From Alkalihalophilus pseudofirmus (lineage in GTDB: Bacteria; Bacillota; Bacilli; Bacillales; Bacillaceae_D): a stretch of 64,000 nt of DNA. A model generated the notes under the pieces. It was given only the letters and a program-made list of their open reading frames with translations, was not told the DNA's origin and made no database searches. The first letter of the stretch is position 1; each line of letters starts with the position of its first letter. The stretch lies in contig NZ_CP117836.1 of the NCBI RefSeq assembly GCF_029094545.1, positions 93,839 through 157,838 on the forward strand, read 5' to 3'. This document shows positions 38,186 to 46,383 of the stretch, piece by piece. Made by a program: the position numbers and the translations under genes.

Positions 38186-38290
38186 TTAAAATTTTTTCTT
38201 GTTTCGATTGAATTTCACATTCGGCTTCTTTTTAATATCCTGCACTAACTTCTTTAATTCAGCAACCTCTTCTTTAGTAACACCCTTCAT
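38186..38290 (-). CDS. tiny lysine-rich protein (34 residues), module copy 2
   Basis: ATG 38290 follows a strong GAGGAGGGA. The product (MKGVTKEEVAELKKLVQDIK, then KKPNVKFNRNKKKF) is basic with an amphipathic helix. It holds the same divergent position as the 26-residue ORF at 31340. Conservation of position, strand and composition is the main evidence. Confidence 0.55.
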   Translation of the reverse strand: MKGVTKEEVAELKKLVQDIKKKPNVKFNRNKKKF

Positions 38291-38453
38291 TATCAGTCCC
38301 TCCTCAGCCCTTGATTCATTAAGAGCCATTATGGACTAGTTTATTACTTTTTATACATTCCTACTCTACCGCATACATACTACCAAACTACCAAATGACC
38401 TAATAACCCAAACATATTCATACATTTTTTTGAAAGAAGAGGGGAAAGAGTGG

Positions 38454-38929
38454 GTGAGAAGATTTGAACTGGATTTTGAACGCACAAAGACGTCTAACCA
38501 AACGAAGTTCAACGTACAAGGTTTAACTACTGGTTCCGATGGACCGATTCGAGAAGACAATCTAAAAAGTACTCAAACGACTAAACATAAACGAAAAATA
38601 AGAAGTGATAAAAAAATAGACATAAAAGTCCCCATTACTATTGAGCAAAAACAAAAATTAAAAATTTTAGCTCGCTTAGAAAGCGTAAAAACAAATGAAA
38701 GAGTCTCAATCACACAAATGGCATCTATGCTTGTCCAAGAAGGTCTAGTTCAATATGAGTCATTTCCTGAGATCACCTATGATGCTAGTCTAAACACCAT
38801 TCACGTAAACTAACTAGCTTTTATGCAGAGCAATTATTTAATTTTGAACTGGAATGGGACGTCAGCAAAAGAGAGGCCACAGCCAGAATTCTTAGCTATA
38901 TTTTAGGAAAGAGTGAAGTAAATGAATAA
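38454..38929 (+). pseudogene. module gene A paralogue with a one-base frameshift
   Basis: Starts at GTG 38454 and aligns with the gene at 31586 throughout (RRFELDFE start; IDIKVPITIEQKQKLKILARL; RVSITQMASMLVQEG). At 38806-38813 a single base is missing, so the frame meets TAA at 38811. In the shifted frame the rest of the family sequence continues (KLTSFYAEQLFNFELEWDVSK) to 38929 and overlaps the next gene by 8 bases, as in the intact copy. Confidence 0.75.
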
Positions 38930-39406
38930 GAAATACAGTGAAGTGGATTTTCTTGGCTTAAAAAGGCATTTACAATCAGGTCGCTCATCTTTCCTTTATA
39001 AACTTAGGTACAGGAGACATTTCTCAAGAGAAGTTACATTCTCATTAAGGCTGCCTTCCACCTACCTAGACCGTGGGGAGATACTTTGTGAAGACATTGA
39101 ACGACTAATTGAGGAAGAGGTTGAAATTGACCATTTATTAAGTATGATCCTTTTAGATTTCTTAAAGAAAATGAACAAACTAGGGGCGATGGCCGCCTTT
39201 CAATACCTAGTAGATCGATACTCTAAAGTACTTCGAATCGCGCATTATAAAGGGGAGGAAGAAGAGTTTGAACTTATTCAGAAACCTCGGGAACTATGAC
39301 TGTAGAAAAGTTAATTGAGATCGTGTATTGCCACATGATTGAGACCGTTAAGAAAGATGGGGGAGCTACATTCACTAAAGCGTTTATCAAGTCCTTAAAA
39401 ACGTAA
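38922..39406 (+). pseudogene. module gene B paralogue with internal deletion
   Basis: ATG 38922 starts a 125-codon frame matching the gene at 32034 (VTFSLRLPSTYLDRGEILCEDIERL; YLVDRYSKVLRIAHY; EFELIQKP) up to TGA 39297. The family's end (TVEKLIEIVYCHMIETVKKDGG) continues in another frame from ATG 39296 to 39406. About 36 codons are missing between the two parts compared with the intact copy. The two pieces could be translated as coupled ORFs through the ATGA overlap, but loss of function is more likely. Confidence 0.7.
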
Positions 39407-39511
39407 GTGCGTACAAAAGAAGGGAAGCTTGCCGTCTTATGTTAAAATGAAGTATACAATTGCATAGCAGGGTGGGTGGTCGAGCCTCCAAAAAAGGAGG
39501 TGAGGCTAAAA

Positions 39512-39610
39512 GTGGTTACAATTGACGTAGCAATGCTTACAGTTGCTTTCGCGAGCTTAATTTTGTCGTTTCTCATGGTTGTAATCATGATAATAAACAC
39601 AAAAAAGTAA
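39512..39610 (+). CDS. type I toxin, small hydrophobic peptide (holin-like/TxpA-BsrG type)
   Basis: A 32-residue peptide from GTG 39512 behind AAAGGAGGTGAGG. One membrane helix (VAMLTVAFASLILSFLMVV) is followed by a short basic end (NTKK). Size, composition and a stable 3' hairpin on the stop codon match Bacillus type I toxins whose mRNA is bound by an antisense RNA. Over-production of such peptides damages the membrane. On a plasmid it would act as a stabilising addiction module. Confidence 0.75.
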   Translation: MVTIDVAMLTVAFASLILSFLMVVIMIINTKK

Positions 39611-39646
39611 TCCACCCTGTGCTTGGCGGCTAAGGTGGATTACTTT
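39604..39646 (+). terminator. hairpin at the toxin mRNA 3' end
   Basis: A perfect 13-bp stem AAAGTAATCCACC / GGTGGATTACTTT that includes the toxin stop codon. It is probably the toxin mRNA terminator or stabiliser and the zone of overlap with the antitoxin RNA. A second hairpin, CGAGTG...CACTCG followed by TTTTCTT, lies at about 39702-39727. Confidence 0.65.
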
Positions 39647-39780
39647 CAACAAAACCAATGCCGACCGCTAATTCTGCGGGTCATGCAATTGTATAGAGTC
39701 GAGTGTTGGAAGCACTCGGCTTTTCTTATTATATGCAATTATAGGTTAATTAATAATCTACTTTTATTATATAGCAGAGA
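39620..39780 (-). ncRNA. candidate antisense antitoxin RNA
   Basis: In this toxin class the antitoxin is transcribed convergently and overlaps the toxin 3' end. Read on the minus strand, -10-like TATAAT elements occur in the AT-rich stretch at about 39735-39775, just right of the toxin unit. No -35 is certain. Position is the main evidence. Confidence 0.35.
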
Positions 39781-39809
39781 ATGATGAAATGTAAACTCAG
39801 CTGTTCCAC

Positions 39810-39983
39810 TTAGCTTAATAGGGATTTAACTTTAAGCTGTGAATTTAGAAACTGATCCAGACTTTGACTACACTCTAATGTGTCTGGATGAGTTAACCCT
39901 TTTTCCATACCTAGTTTTATCATTTTATAGCGGAGCTCATTTATAACTTTATTTAAATCATCAGGTTTGTTAACGTTTTTCAA
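39810..39983 (-). CDS. Spo0E-like aspartyl-phosphate phosphatase
   Basis: A 57-residue protein from TTG 39983 behind AAGGAGGAAG. It has the Spo0E-family plan: helix 1 (INELRYKMIKLGMEKGL), a turn, then the signature SQSLDQFL (family SQxLD). These small proteins remove phosphate from Spo0A~P and so delay sporulation. It lies just downstream of the type I toxin locus on the opposite strand and in front of a divergent secreted-protein gene. Together with the two Sda-like genes it is the third putative brake on sporulation in this window. Confidence 0.8.
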   Translation of the reverse strand: MKNVNKPDDLNKVINELRYKMIKLGMEKGLTHPDTLECSQSLDQFLNSQLKVKSLLS

Positions 39984-40158
39984 AGTTCTTCCTCCTTACA
40001 AGACCACTACACTTTTAATCATCGGTACTTTTAACAAGAGTTTATATACACACCTCTTATTTACCATAACTTTTGTCATGTATTATTTCATACTTGAAGA
40101 TAAAAAATGAATATCCCCCTTATTACAATACTACTATAAATTAATAGGGGGAAAATAA

Positions 40159-40839
40159 ATGAAAAAGAGCAAGTTTAAAAGATTTGGGTTCTTTATCAGT
40201 GGAGCAGTATTAGGAGTAGCACTTACATTATCACCTATTGCAGAAGCTAGTACGAATGCGTTGAAATTCATTGTGAATGGTGTGGATCAGACTCCAGATA
40301 ATGGAAAGTATAATAATAACGGTACAATTGTTGATGCTTCAATATTGCAGAATGGAACTACATACATACCTGTTAGGATGGTATCTGATATGTTAGGTGT
40401 CCCGATTGAGTGGGAAGGTAGCACACGTTCTGTCTTAATTGCGAATAAAAGCATGGTCGAGACAACAGATTTATTAGGGCTTTCTGCTACAGATATTATC
40501 AAAGGAAGTTACGGCAGTGTAGATGTTTCAAATAACATTACGATAAAGGGGCAGAGTCATAGTGGTTTAGTAATGAGATCAGGAGGTGAACATTTAACTA
40601 TAAAATATCGTCTTAATAAAGCATATGAAGAATTTTCAACCTCTTTGATGGCAAGTGAAACGTTATATGTCACCATCGTTGGAGATGGAACACCACTATG
40701 GCAAGGTCATGTCCTTTCAAATTCTAATCCTGTAGATGTTAATATTAGTACAAAAAACGTTCAGAACCTAGAGTTCAGAATAGACCATGACACTAGCTTT
40801 AGCAGAACTGCTTACTTCATTAATCCTTTGTTAAGTTAA
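40159..40839 (+). CDS. secreted stalk-domain (copper amine oxidase N-like) protein
   Basis: A 226-residue protein. Residues 1-30 are a signal peptide (KKSKFKR, then a hydrophobic core, ending AEAS). Residues 35-95 form a copper-amine-oxidase-N-like stalk domain (KFIVNGVDQTP; GTTYIPVRMVSDMLGVPIEWEG). The C-terminal 125 residues are beta-rich, resembling a carbohydrate-binding or NPCBM-like fold. ATG 40159 follows AGGGGGAAA. It is probably anchored to or held in the cell wall. Function is unknown. Confidence 0.8.
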   Translation: MKKSKFKRFGFFISGAVLGVALTLSPIAEASTNALKFIVNGVDQTPDNGKYNNNGTIVDASILQNGTTYIPVRMVSDMLGVPIEWEGSTRSVLIANKSMVETTDLLGLSATDIIKGSYGSVDVSNNITIKGQSHSGLVMRSGGEHLTIKYRLNKAYEEFSTSLMASETLYVTIVGDGTPLWQGHVLSNSNPVDVNISTKNVQNLEFRIDHDTSFSRTAYFINPLLS

Positions 40840-41206
40840 TAACGCTTGTTAATAATACATGGACGATAAAAGAAGTGATTTAGCAATTAACGAGTTTTTT
40901 ACTGGGAAGAAATCTTCAAATAAAAACCTAATTGAGGACATCATTCGCATATGAATTGGTGCCCTTTTTTTTGTTGTTGTCTCAATGATTTAAAGAATTT
41001 AACATACTAATTAGCACATCAATACGCATCCACTTTAACAACACCACATAAAAATTTATGTGGTGTTGTTAAAATCAGTGCTATAACTGCTGCTAATAAA
41101 AGTGAATGGAAATTATATGTTAATATTATAGAGGCAGTTTGTGAAGTGTTGTTCTTAAACTAACGGTGCAGGTTAATGGAACAAAAGAAACGAGGAGAAC
41201 TTTATT
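40840..41206. other. intergenic region with a long perfect palindrome and the cassette repeat
   Basis: A 19-bp perfect inverted repeat with a 2-base loop spans 41033-41072 (core AACACCACATAAA). A 31-codon ORF at 40859-40954 lacks a ribosome site, so I do not call it. At 41154-41178, TAAACTAACGGTGCAGGTTAATGG resembles the repeat that also precedes the next two genes. Confidence 0.5.
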
Positions 41207-41743
41207 ATGATTGAATTAAAATTTTTCGAGCGTTCAGATTTCCAACAACTAATCAATTGGATTGAAACACCAGAGTTTCTACTGCAATGGGGAGGTCCTA
41301 CTTTTAGTTTTCCATTAGATGAGCAGCAATTAGAAAACTACCTAAACAATGCAAATAGTGACAACTCTAATACTTTGGTTTATAGCGTTATAGAAAAGGA
41401 AACTGGGAATGTCATAGGACATATTTCATTAGGAAATATTGATAGAAAAAACAAATCAGCAAGAGTTGGGAAAGTATTAGTTGGTGATAAGAATGTAAGG
41501 GGAAAAGGTATAGGTAAACAAATGATGACAGAAATTCTTAAAGTTGCATTCAATGAACTTCGCTTACATAGAGTTAGTCTTGGAGTGTTTGACTTCAATA
41601 ACTCTGCAATTGTTTGTTATAAAAAATCAGGATTTGTAAAAGAGGGATTATTCAGAGACGCAAGAAAAATAGGTGATGAGTATTGGAATTTATGGGAAAT
41701 GAGTATTTTAGAAAATGAATGGTTTGAAAGAAATAAAGATTAG
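41207..41743 (+). CDS. GNAT acetyltransferase
   Basis: A 178-residue protein like ribosomal-protein or spermidine-type GNAT enzymes. The acetyl-CoA motif A is visible as VLVGDKNVRGKGIGKQMM (about residues 90-107), followed by RLHRVSLGVFDFNNSAIVCYKKSGFVKEG (motif B). ATG 41207 lies after GAGGAG. It moves an acetyl group from acetyl-CoA to an amine, substrate unknown. It is the first of three single genes, each with the same style of intergenic repeat. Confidence 0.88.
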   Translation: MIELKFFERSDFQQLINWIETPEFLLQWGGPTFSFPLDEQQLENYLNNANSDNSNTLVYSVIEKETGNVIGHISLGNIDRKNKSARVGKVLVGDKNVRGKGIGKQMMTEILKVAFNELRLHRVSLGVFDFNNSAIVCYKKSGFVKEGLFRDARKIGDEYWNLWEMSILENEWFERNKD

Positions 41744-41760
41744 TCTTATTGTGCTAACAG

Positions 41761-41843
41761 AGTGCATTCCTTTAAAAAGGAATGGTTTTTCTATACCAAA
41801 GAAAAGGGAATTAATGTCAAACTAAAGAGGCAGGTTAGTTTAA
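41761..41843 (+). repeat. cassette-like intergenic repeat, copy 1
   Basis: A hairpin (GCATTCCTTT / AAAGGAATGG) with a T-rich tail, then AAAAGGGAATTAATGT and the small palindrome AAACTAA...TTAGTTT around AGAGGCAGG. The same order of parts recurs at 42414-42490, and the hairpin part at 27127-27175. Confidence 0.6.
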
Positions 41844-41872
41844 GGTGAAAGTTACACATTAGGGGGAATTAA

Positions 41873-42397
41873 ATGTTAGGGGTTAACAAAGGTGAAGTGA
41901 TTTTAGTTACTCATTCTGAAAATTGGAAGAGGTTATTTGATAAAGAAAAATCTTTATTGGAGACGATTATTGGGGAACAGGTAAAGGATATTCAACAATT
42001 TGGCAGTACAGCAATCAAGGGCATTGAAGCAAAACCTATTATTGATATATTGGTTGGTGTAGAGTCATTAAAGGATGTTGAAAAGTTTAATAATGAAAGA
42101 TTAAAAGAAGCTGGATATTATCATTTATCCAGAGTTCAAATTGATGGAAAAGAGGTTTTTGCTAAGTTTACTGATTTAGAAAACCTAACCAAGACACATA
42201 TTCTTCACGTTGTTGAATATCAAGGTGATTGGTGGAACGAACACATTGCATTCAGAGATTATTTAAATGCAAATCCATTAGTTTCTAAGGAATATGAGTC
42301 ACTCAAGAAAAATCTAGCAGAAAAATACCCTAACGATGAACATTCATATACAAATGAAAAGAAACAGTTTGTTGATGAAATTTTGAATAAAATGTAA
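41873..42397 (+). CDS. GrpB/UPF0157 family nucleotidyltransferase-like protein
   Basis: A 174-residue protein with the GrpB pattern: HSENWKRLFDKEKSLL, then IQQFGSTAIKGIEAKPIIDILVGV, the nucleotidyltransferase-like GST...KPIIDI motif, and HILHVVEYQGDWWNEHIAFRDYLNANP near residue 110. ATG 41873 follows AGGGGGA. The family's activity is not established. It lies between two copies of the intergenic repeat. Confidence 0.85.
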   Translation: MLGVNKGEVILVTHSENWKRLFDKEKSLLETIIGEQVKDIQQFGSTAIKGIEAKPIIDILVGVESLKDVEKFNNERLKEAGYYHLSRVQIDGKEVFAKFTDLENLTKTHILHVVEYQGDWWNEHIAFRDYLNANPLVSKEYESLKKNLAEKYPNDEHSYTNEKKQFVDEILNKM

Positions 42398-42407
42398 TTT
42401 CATCTAT

Positions 42408-42492
42408 CGGGTGCATTCCTTAACTAGGGATGCTTTTTTCTTTGTCAACTAAAAGGAAATTAATGTTAAACTAATGAGGCAGATTAATTGAA
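42408..42492 (+). repeat. cassette-like intergenic repeat, copy 2
   Basis: GCATTCCTT...AGGGATGC hairpin, T run, TTTGTCAAC, AAAAGGAAATTAATGTTAA, then ACTAATGAGGCAGATTAATT. The parts are in the same order and spacing as copy 1. It ends one gene and leads the next. Confidence 0.6.
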
Positions 42493-42560
42493 AAATCAAT
42501 ATTGAATAAATATCTATTTGTATGTATAATTATACAAAAAAACAAATGAGAGGGATTGGA

Positions 42561-43169
42561 ATGCGACTAGTACCTGAGTCTTCAAATTTGAAGGAGTATT
42601 TAAAAGAGTTAGATGTAGTTGATTTTTCGCATACTTTAATTCAAGAAAAAGCTAATGAATTATTTAATAATGAAATGTCTGAGATAGAAAAGGTTAAACT
42701 AGCATTTGTATTTGTACGAGATGAAGTATCTCACTCTTGGGATATTCAAAGTAAAAGAGTTACTTGTAAAGCATCAGAAGCTCTTAAATATCGAGAAGGT
42801 ATTTGTTATGCAAAATCTAATTTGTTAACAGCTTTATTAAGGTCGGTAGGAATTCCAACTGGTTTTTGTTATCAAAGATTGATGATATTTGATACGCCTG
42901 AAGAGGGTTATTCTTTACATACACTGAATGGTGTATATATTAATTCCTTGAATCGTTGGATACGGTTAGATGCTCGTGGAAATAAACCAGGAGTACAAGC
43001 TGAATTTTCTATAAACGAGGAAATTTTAGCGTTTCCAATCCGAGAAGAGTTTGACGAAAAAGACTACCCCATCATATATACTTCACCTAATGAGAAAACT
43101 ATCGCTACTTTAGAATCAAACACAGATGCTTTAAAAATGTATATACACCATTTACCTGACGCTTTATAA
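42561..43169 (+). CDS. transglutaminase-like cysteine peptidase-fold protein
   Basis: A 202-residue protein. ATG 42561 is chosen because GAGGG precedes it; a longer frame from 42522 lacks a ribosome site. The Cys-His-Asp triad of transglutaminase-like proteins is visible: Cys in REGICYAKSNLL, His in SLHTLNGVY and Asp in WIRLDARG. Members act on peptide or protein bonds; the substrate is unknown. There is no signal peptide, so it is cytoplasmic. Confidence 0.85.
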   Translation: MRLVPESSNLKEYLKELDVVDFSHTLIQEKANELFNNEMSEIEKVKLAFVFVRDEVSHSWDIQSKRVTCKASEALKYREGICYAKSNLLTALLRSVGIPTGFCYQRLMIFDTPEEGYSLHTLNGVYINSLNRWIRLDARGNKPGVQAEFSINEEILAFPIREEFDEKDYPIIYTSPNEKTIATLESNTDALKMYIHHLPDAL

Positions 43170-43347
43170 TCAAACAATTATACACTCACTGATTTTACAT
43201 ATTTCTTGAACTAAACCAGCTAATAGTTTGTCAACAATTTCAATAAAAAAATGAAATTACACATGCTATACTAAAAATGAGTATACCAAATAACCTACCA
43301 ATCTGTACTTTTTGGAAGGTCTTGGTCTATCTAGTTAGATATAGCTA

Positions 43348-44586
43348 TCAAGCTACATCTTGGAAAGGTGTTTTGCTTTTCAGTAAAGCATAAATCCAAT
43401 GTAAGAGTTTATTGACACAAGCAATGACAGCGACTCTAAATGGTTTACCTTCTTCGCGTTTTTTATCGTAAAACTCTCTGAGTCTCTTGTTCCGTGCAAT
43501 AATTTCGTCGGTTGTCTTTTGCTTACGAGAATCTCTAATCCCGCATTGAACGGCCATAAATAAGGCATGTCTCAGTCTGGAAGAGCCTCTTTTAGTTATC
43601 CGATTAACGGAAGCTGTAAACTTTCCTGAAGAGTAAACACTAGGGTCGACTCCAGCGAATGCAACCAACTTCTTTGGGTGATTAAACCGATCTATCTCAC
43701 CGATCTCAGAAATAATCGTGGCGGCGATCTTTTCTCCAATTCCGGGAATAGATTGGATAATCTGATATTCTTCAATTTCTTTCGCAAGGGCATCTATTTC
43801 AGTTGCGATGTTGGATAGGTGCTCTTGGTATTGAAGAACGATGTTCGTTAACATCTCCAAATTAAAAATATGACTCTCATACAAATTCTTTTGAAACGGG
43901 TTACGCAAGGCAGCCTCTCGCAGCTTTTGTGCTTTTTCTATGGCCCACCTCTCAGAACGACTTTTACATAACGAAGCGATCTTTTCGACCAATTCAGACT
44001 CATCCACTTGTAAGACAGCCTCTGAAGTTGGAAAAGCCTGCAGGGTTAATAACGATACCTTCGAATACAAACTACCAAATACGCCTCTGTATTCAGGAAA
44101 CACCTGATCCAATAAGGAATGGAGTTGTAGTTTCGTATTCGCCGATACTTCAGCGATCGTCTCTTGTTGTCTGGTTAAATTACGAAGATTTAAGAGTTGA
44201 ATCCCTCGTTTTTTATAGGGTTCAAGCTCCTCCTTGTAGTAAAGCTCGCACAAATGATACGCATCAACGGCATCTGTTTTTACCTTGCGTAAGCTCGAAC
44301 TTTTCGCTCGATGCGAAATGAGTGGGTTGATGACAATATACACATACTTTTGGTCCTCCAGAAACTGAATCACAGGTAGATGATAATGACCTGTCGACTC
44401 TAAAACCACAGAAGGTGGTTGTCCTTGTGCTGCTTGTTCGACTTCTTGAAGAAATGCCAAGAATGTCTCGAGACCCTCACGATTATGTTTAATACTGAAA
44501 CTCTTACGATAAGGCTTTCCCTTGTCCAAGAAGGCTTGAACCTGACTTTCTCCTTTTGAGACATCCAGACCGATGACTGGATTCAT
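43348..44586 (-). mobile_element. IS110-family transposase (DEDD/RuvC-like) and element
   Basis: A 412-residue transposase. The N-terminal DEDD RuvC-like domain has GLDVSKGE, VVLESTGHYHLP and KTDAVDAYHL. The C-terminal Transposase_20 domain has IQSIPGIGEKIAATII, FAGVDPSVYSSGKF and the serine-bearing RGSSRLRHALF. IS110 elements lack ordinary inverted repeats and insert as a circle guided by a bridge RNA. The noncoding part is on the 5' side (44587-about 44790). Exact element ends cannot be set by eye. The coding sequence looks intact. Confidence 0.9.
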
Positions 44587-44790
44587 TGTTTATCAACTCC
44601 TAGAAATAAATTAGTCGGTAACCCCTAGAGCTTCTTGTAGTGTCATAGGTTCGCTTGTTAAACGGGATCATTTCTATGTCCCAACCAGCCTGAAACATGT
44701 TCATACAAGTAGGGGGCGAACAGTTTAGCTAACGGGATCGAGTCCCACGGGTGCGACGTTCTACCCCGACTACCGCTATCATATGACCAT
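44587..44790 (-). ncRNA. candidate IS110 bridge RNA region
   Basis: About 200 noncoding bases lie upstream of the transposase, where IS110-group elements encode the bridge RNA that holds target- and donor-binding loops. GC content is higher than the surroundings and short inverted segments are present. The call rests on known IS110 layout and position, not on a matched RNA structure. Confidence 0.4.
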
Positions 44791-44795
44791 AAAAA

Positions 44796-44910
44796 ATAAG
44801 GTCAACCAGAAATATTTTCTTATCTGGCTAACCTTATATTACGAACGGGTGCTTTAGTTGAATAAGGTAATAAAATTGGACCACACATATTAGATATGTG
44901 TGGTCCTTTT
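44796..44910. terminator. two strong hairpins beside the IS110 element
   Basis: ATAAGGTCAACCAGA / TCTGGCTAACCTTAT (44796-44837) and GGACCACACATAT / ATATGTGTGGTCC with TTTT (44878-44910). The second is a perfect 13-bp stem. They lie past the transposase unit and before the AbrB gene and probably end transcription from either side. Between them is ACGAACGGGTGCTTTAGTTG, a short motif that also appears near 24122. Confidence 0.6.
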
Positions 44911-45118
44911 AATTTCAACTGTTTCACTTATCTAACCTAAACAGAAGAAATCTGAGCGTTTTTACATACCATTTACATTACCAATTGGTTGTTAATATAT
45001 ATGCTGAGTAGCATACTATTGACATAGTTATTTCTACTTTTCTCCTCGTCAACCGAACCCGTTATTTAGCAATCACTTCTTTTTTATATTCCAATTTTCA
45101 GTATCTACTTTCTTTTGC

Positions 45119-45382
45119 TTACCGATCCACCAATCCCTTGAATGTTTCATCATACGTATCCATCATTTCATTGACACTATCTAAAAAATCTTGGTCAACT
45201 TCCTTAGTGGCAGGAGACTTCTTTGATTTTTGAATGCGAATTTCATTGCCTTCCATATGAAAAGAAATATGATCCCCATAATTGATACCTAGATGCTGCA
45301 CTACTTTTTGAGGGAGCATAATCCCTAACCCATTTCCAACATTTGTGATTTTACTTTCCACTTTCCCCACCGCCATTATCAT
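45119..45382 (-). CDS. AbrB/MazE-type antitoxin-like DNA-binding protein
   Basis: An 87-residue protein with a SpoVT-AbrB swapped-hairpin domain (VESKITNVGNGLGIMLPQKVVQHLGINYGDHISFHMEGNEIRI) and an acidic C-terminal tail (FLDSVNEMMDTYDETFKGLVDR), as in antitoxins paired with Doc or MazF toxins. ATG 45382 follows GGAG. No toxin gene lies downstream on the minus strand, where only broken frames and the terminator hairpins stand. It is probably an orphan after toxin loss. Confidence 0.8.
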   Translation of the reverse strand: MIMAVGKVESKITNVGNGLGIMLPQKVVQHLGINYGDHISFHMEGNEIRIQKSKKSPATKEVDQDFLDSVNEMMDTYDETFKGLVDR

Positions 45383-45638
45383 TATTTACGCTCCAAATAT
45401 TCTTCCCATTATAACAGACATATATATCGGCTACATACTTCCAACTTCCTTGTTAAGAACGCAGTCTTTTAAAGCCTCCATACGTAATCTAGATTGCAAG
45501 GGGGAGGGGATTGATACCCCTTCTTAGTCTGATTTCCCGTCGACACCTTCGAATCAATCATACTTGTAATTCACAAAAATGTTGACTTTTCCCAACCGAA
45601 CTATTAATATAAATTCTCATATATATGAGGTGATATAA

Positions 45639-46040
45639 TTGACAAGAATTCTAATGATTATATTTTTAGGCTTCTTTCTTATTGTTGGTGCTGCATTACT
45701 ATTGATAAATGACAGAGTAAATGTAGGTTTAGAAGATTTGCAAGGCAAGGGTGAAGTAATTGAATCAATTACTTCACCTGATGAGAATTATACTGCTAAT
45801 GTTTATCTTATTAATGAAGGAGGGGCAACAACTAGGTTTCAAATTAGAGTAGCAATTTATTCAAATAACAATGATACTGCATATGAAAAGACTTTTGATG
45901 ACAACACAATTTATTGGGAATACGGTACAGGTGAAAAAACTACAGTTTTTTGGGTCGATAAAGAGACTATAAAAATAAATGATGTCACCTTAAATATTTT
46001 TAATGACACATATAATTGGAAAAAAGACAGAATAGAATAG
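45639..46040 (+). CDS. DUF5412-like membrane-anchored protein
   Basis: A 133-residue protein from TTG 45639 behind ATGAGGTGA. The N-terminal helix (ILMIIFLGFFLIVGAALLLI) anchors it; the rest is beta-rich and faces outside (SPDENYTANVYLINEGGATTRFQIRVAI ... TIYWEYGTGEKTTVFWVDKETI), which is the DUF5412 pattern. Function unknown. It stands alone. Confidence 0.7.
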   Translation: MTRILMIIFLGFFLIVGAALLLINDRVNVGLEDLQGKGEVIESITSPDENYTANVYLINEGGATTRFQIRVAIYSNNNDTAYEKTFDDNTIYWEYGTGEKTTVFWVDKETIKINDVTLNIFNDTYNWKKDRIE

Positions 46041-46059
46041 ATTAATAATTGAACTTACT

Positions 46060-46240
46060 ACCTGTGAACTACCCACCACTTACCACCCTTACGGGTTGCT
46101 TGGCGTAGTACCCATCTATATGAACCAAGCTAACCCTCTTGTTCCAAGAGTTTGTATTTTTACTAGGCAATCGCTAACAAGCGAATTAGCAGGATCCAAA
46201 TCCATGCAGCGCGTAGGTAAGTTCAGAAGATACCTACCCT
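46060..46240 (-). mobile_element. possible IS200/IS605-type end (transposon scar)
   Basis: Read on the minus strand this stretch ends GTAAGGGTGGTAAGTGGTGG then GTAGTTCAC, like the 3' end of IS605/IS1341 elements, where a TnpB guide RNA ends and the single-strand ends form hairpins. No tnpA or tnpB remains. I recall the look of such ends but cannot confirm a match. Confidence 0.35.
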
Positions 46241-46383
46241 AAGCTCGTTTATCTTTCTTGAGCAGTAAAAAAGGCTTCAAGAGTTTTAATTCTACCTTCA
46301 CGGATCTCAATAGTACCTCTCATGAGTTCTTCTCCCTTTCTACCCTCAATTTCGCCTAGACCAGCTACATAAGCGACATTTAA

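Noticed and set aside
40859..40954. 31-codon ORF with a coherent charged sequence
   Set aside because: No ribosome site and no recognisable family; too short to support.
46060..46240. Calling a full IS605 element
   Set aside because: No tnpA or tnpB sequence is present, so only a doubtful end is reported.
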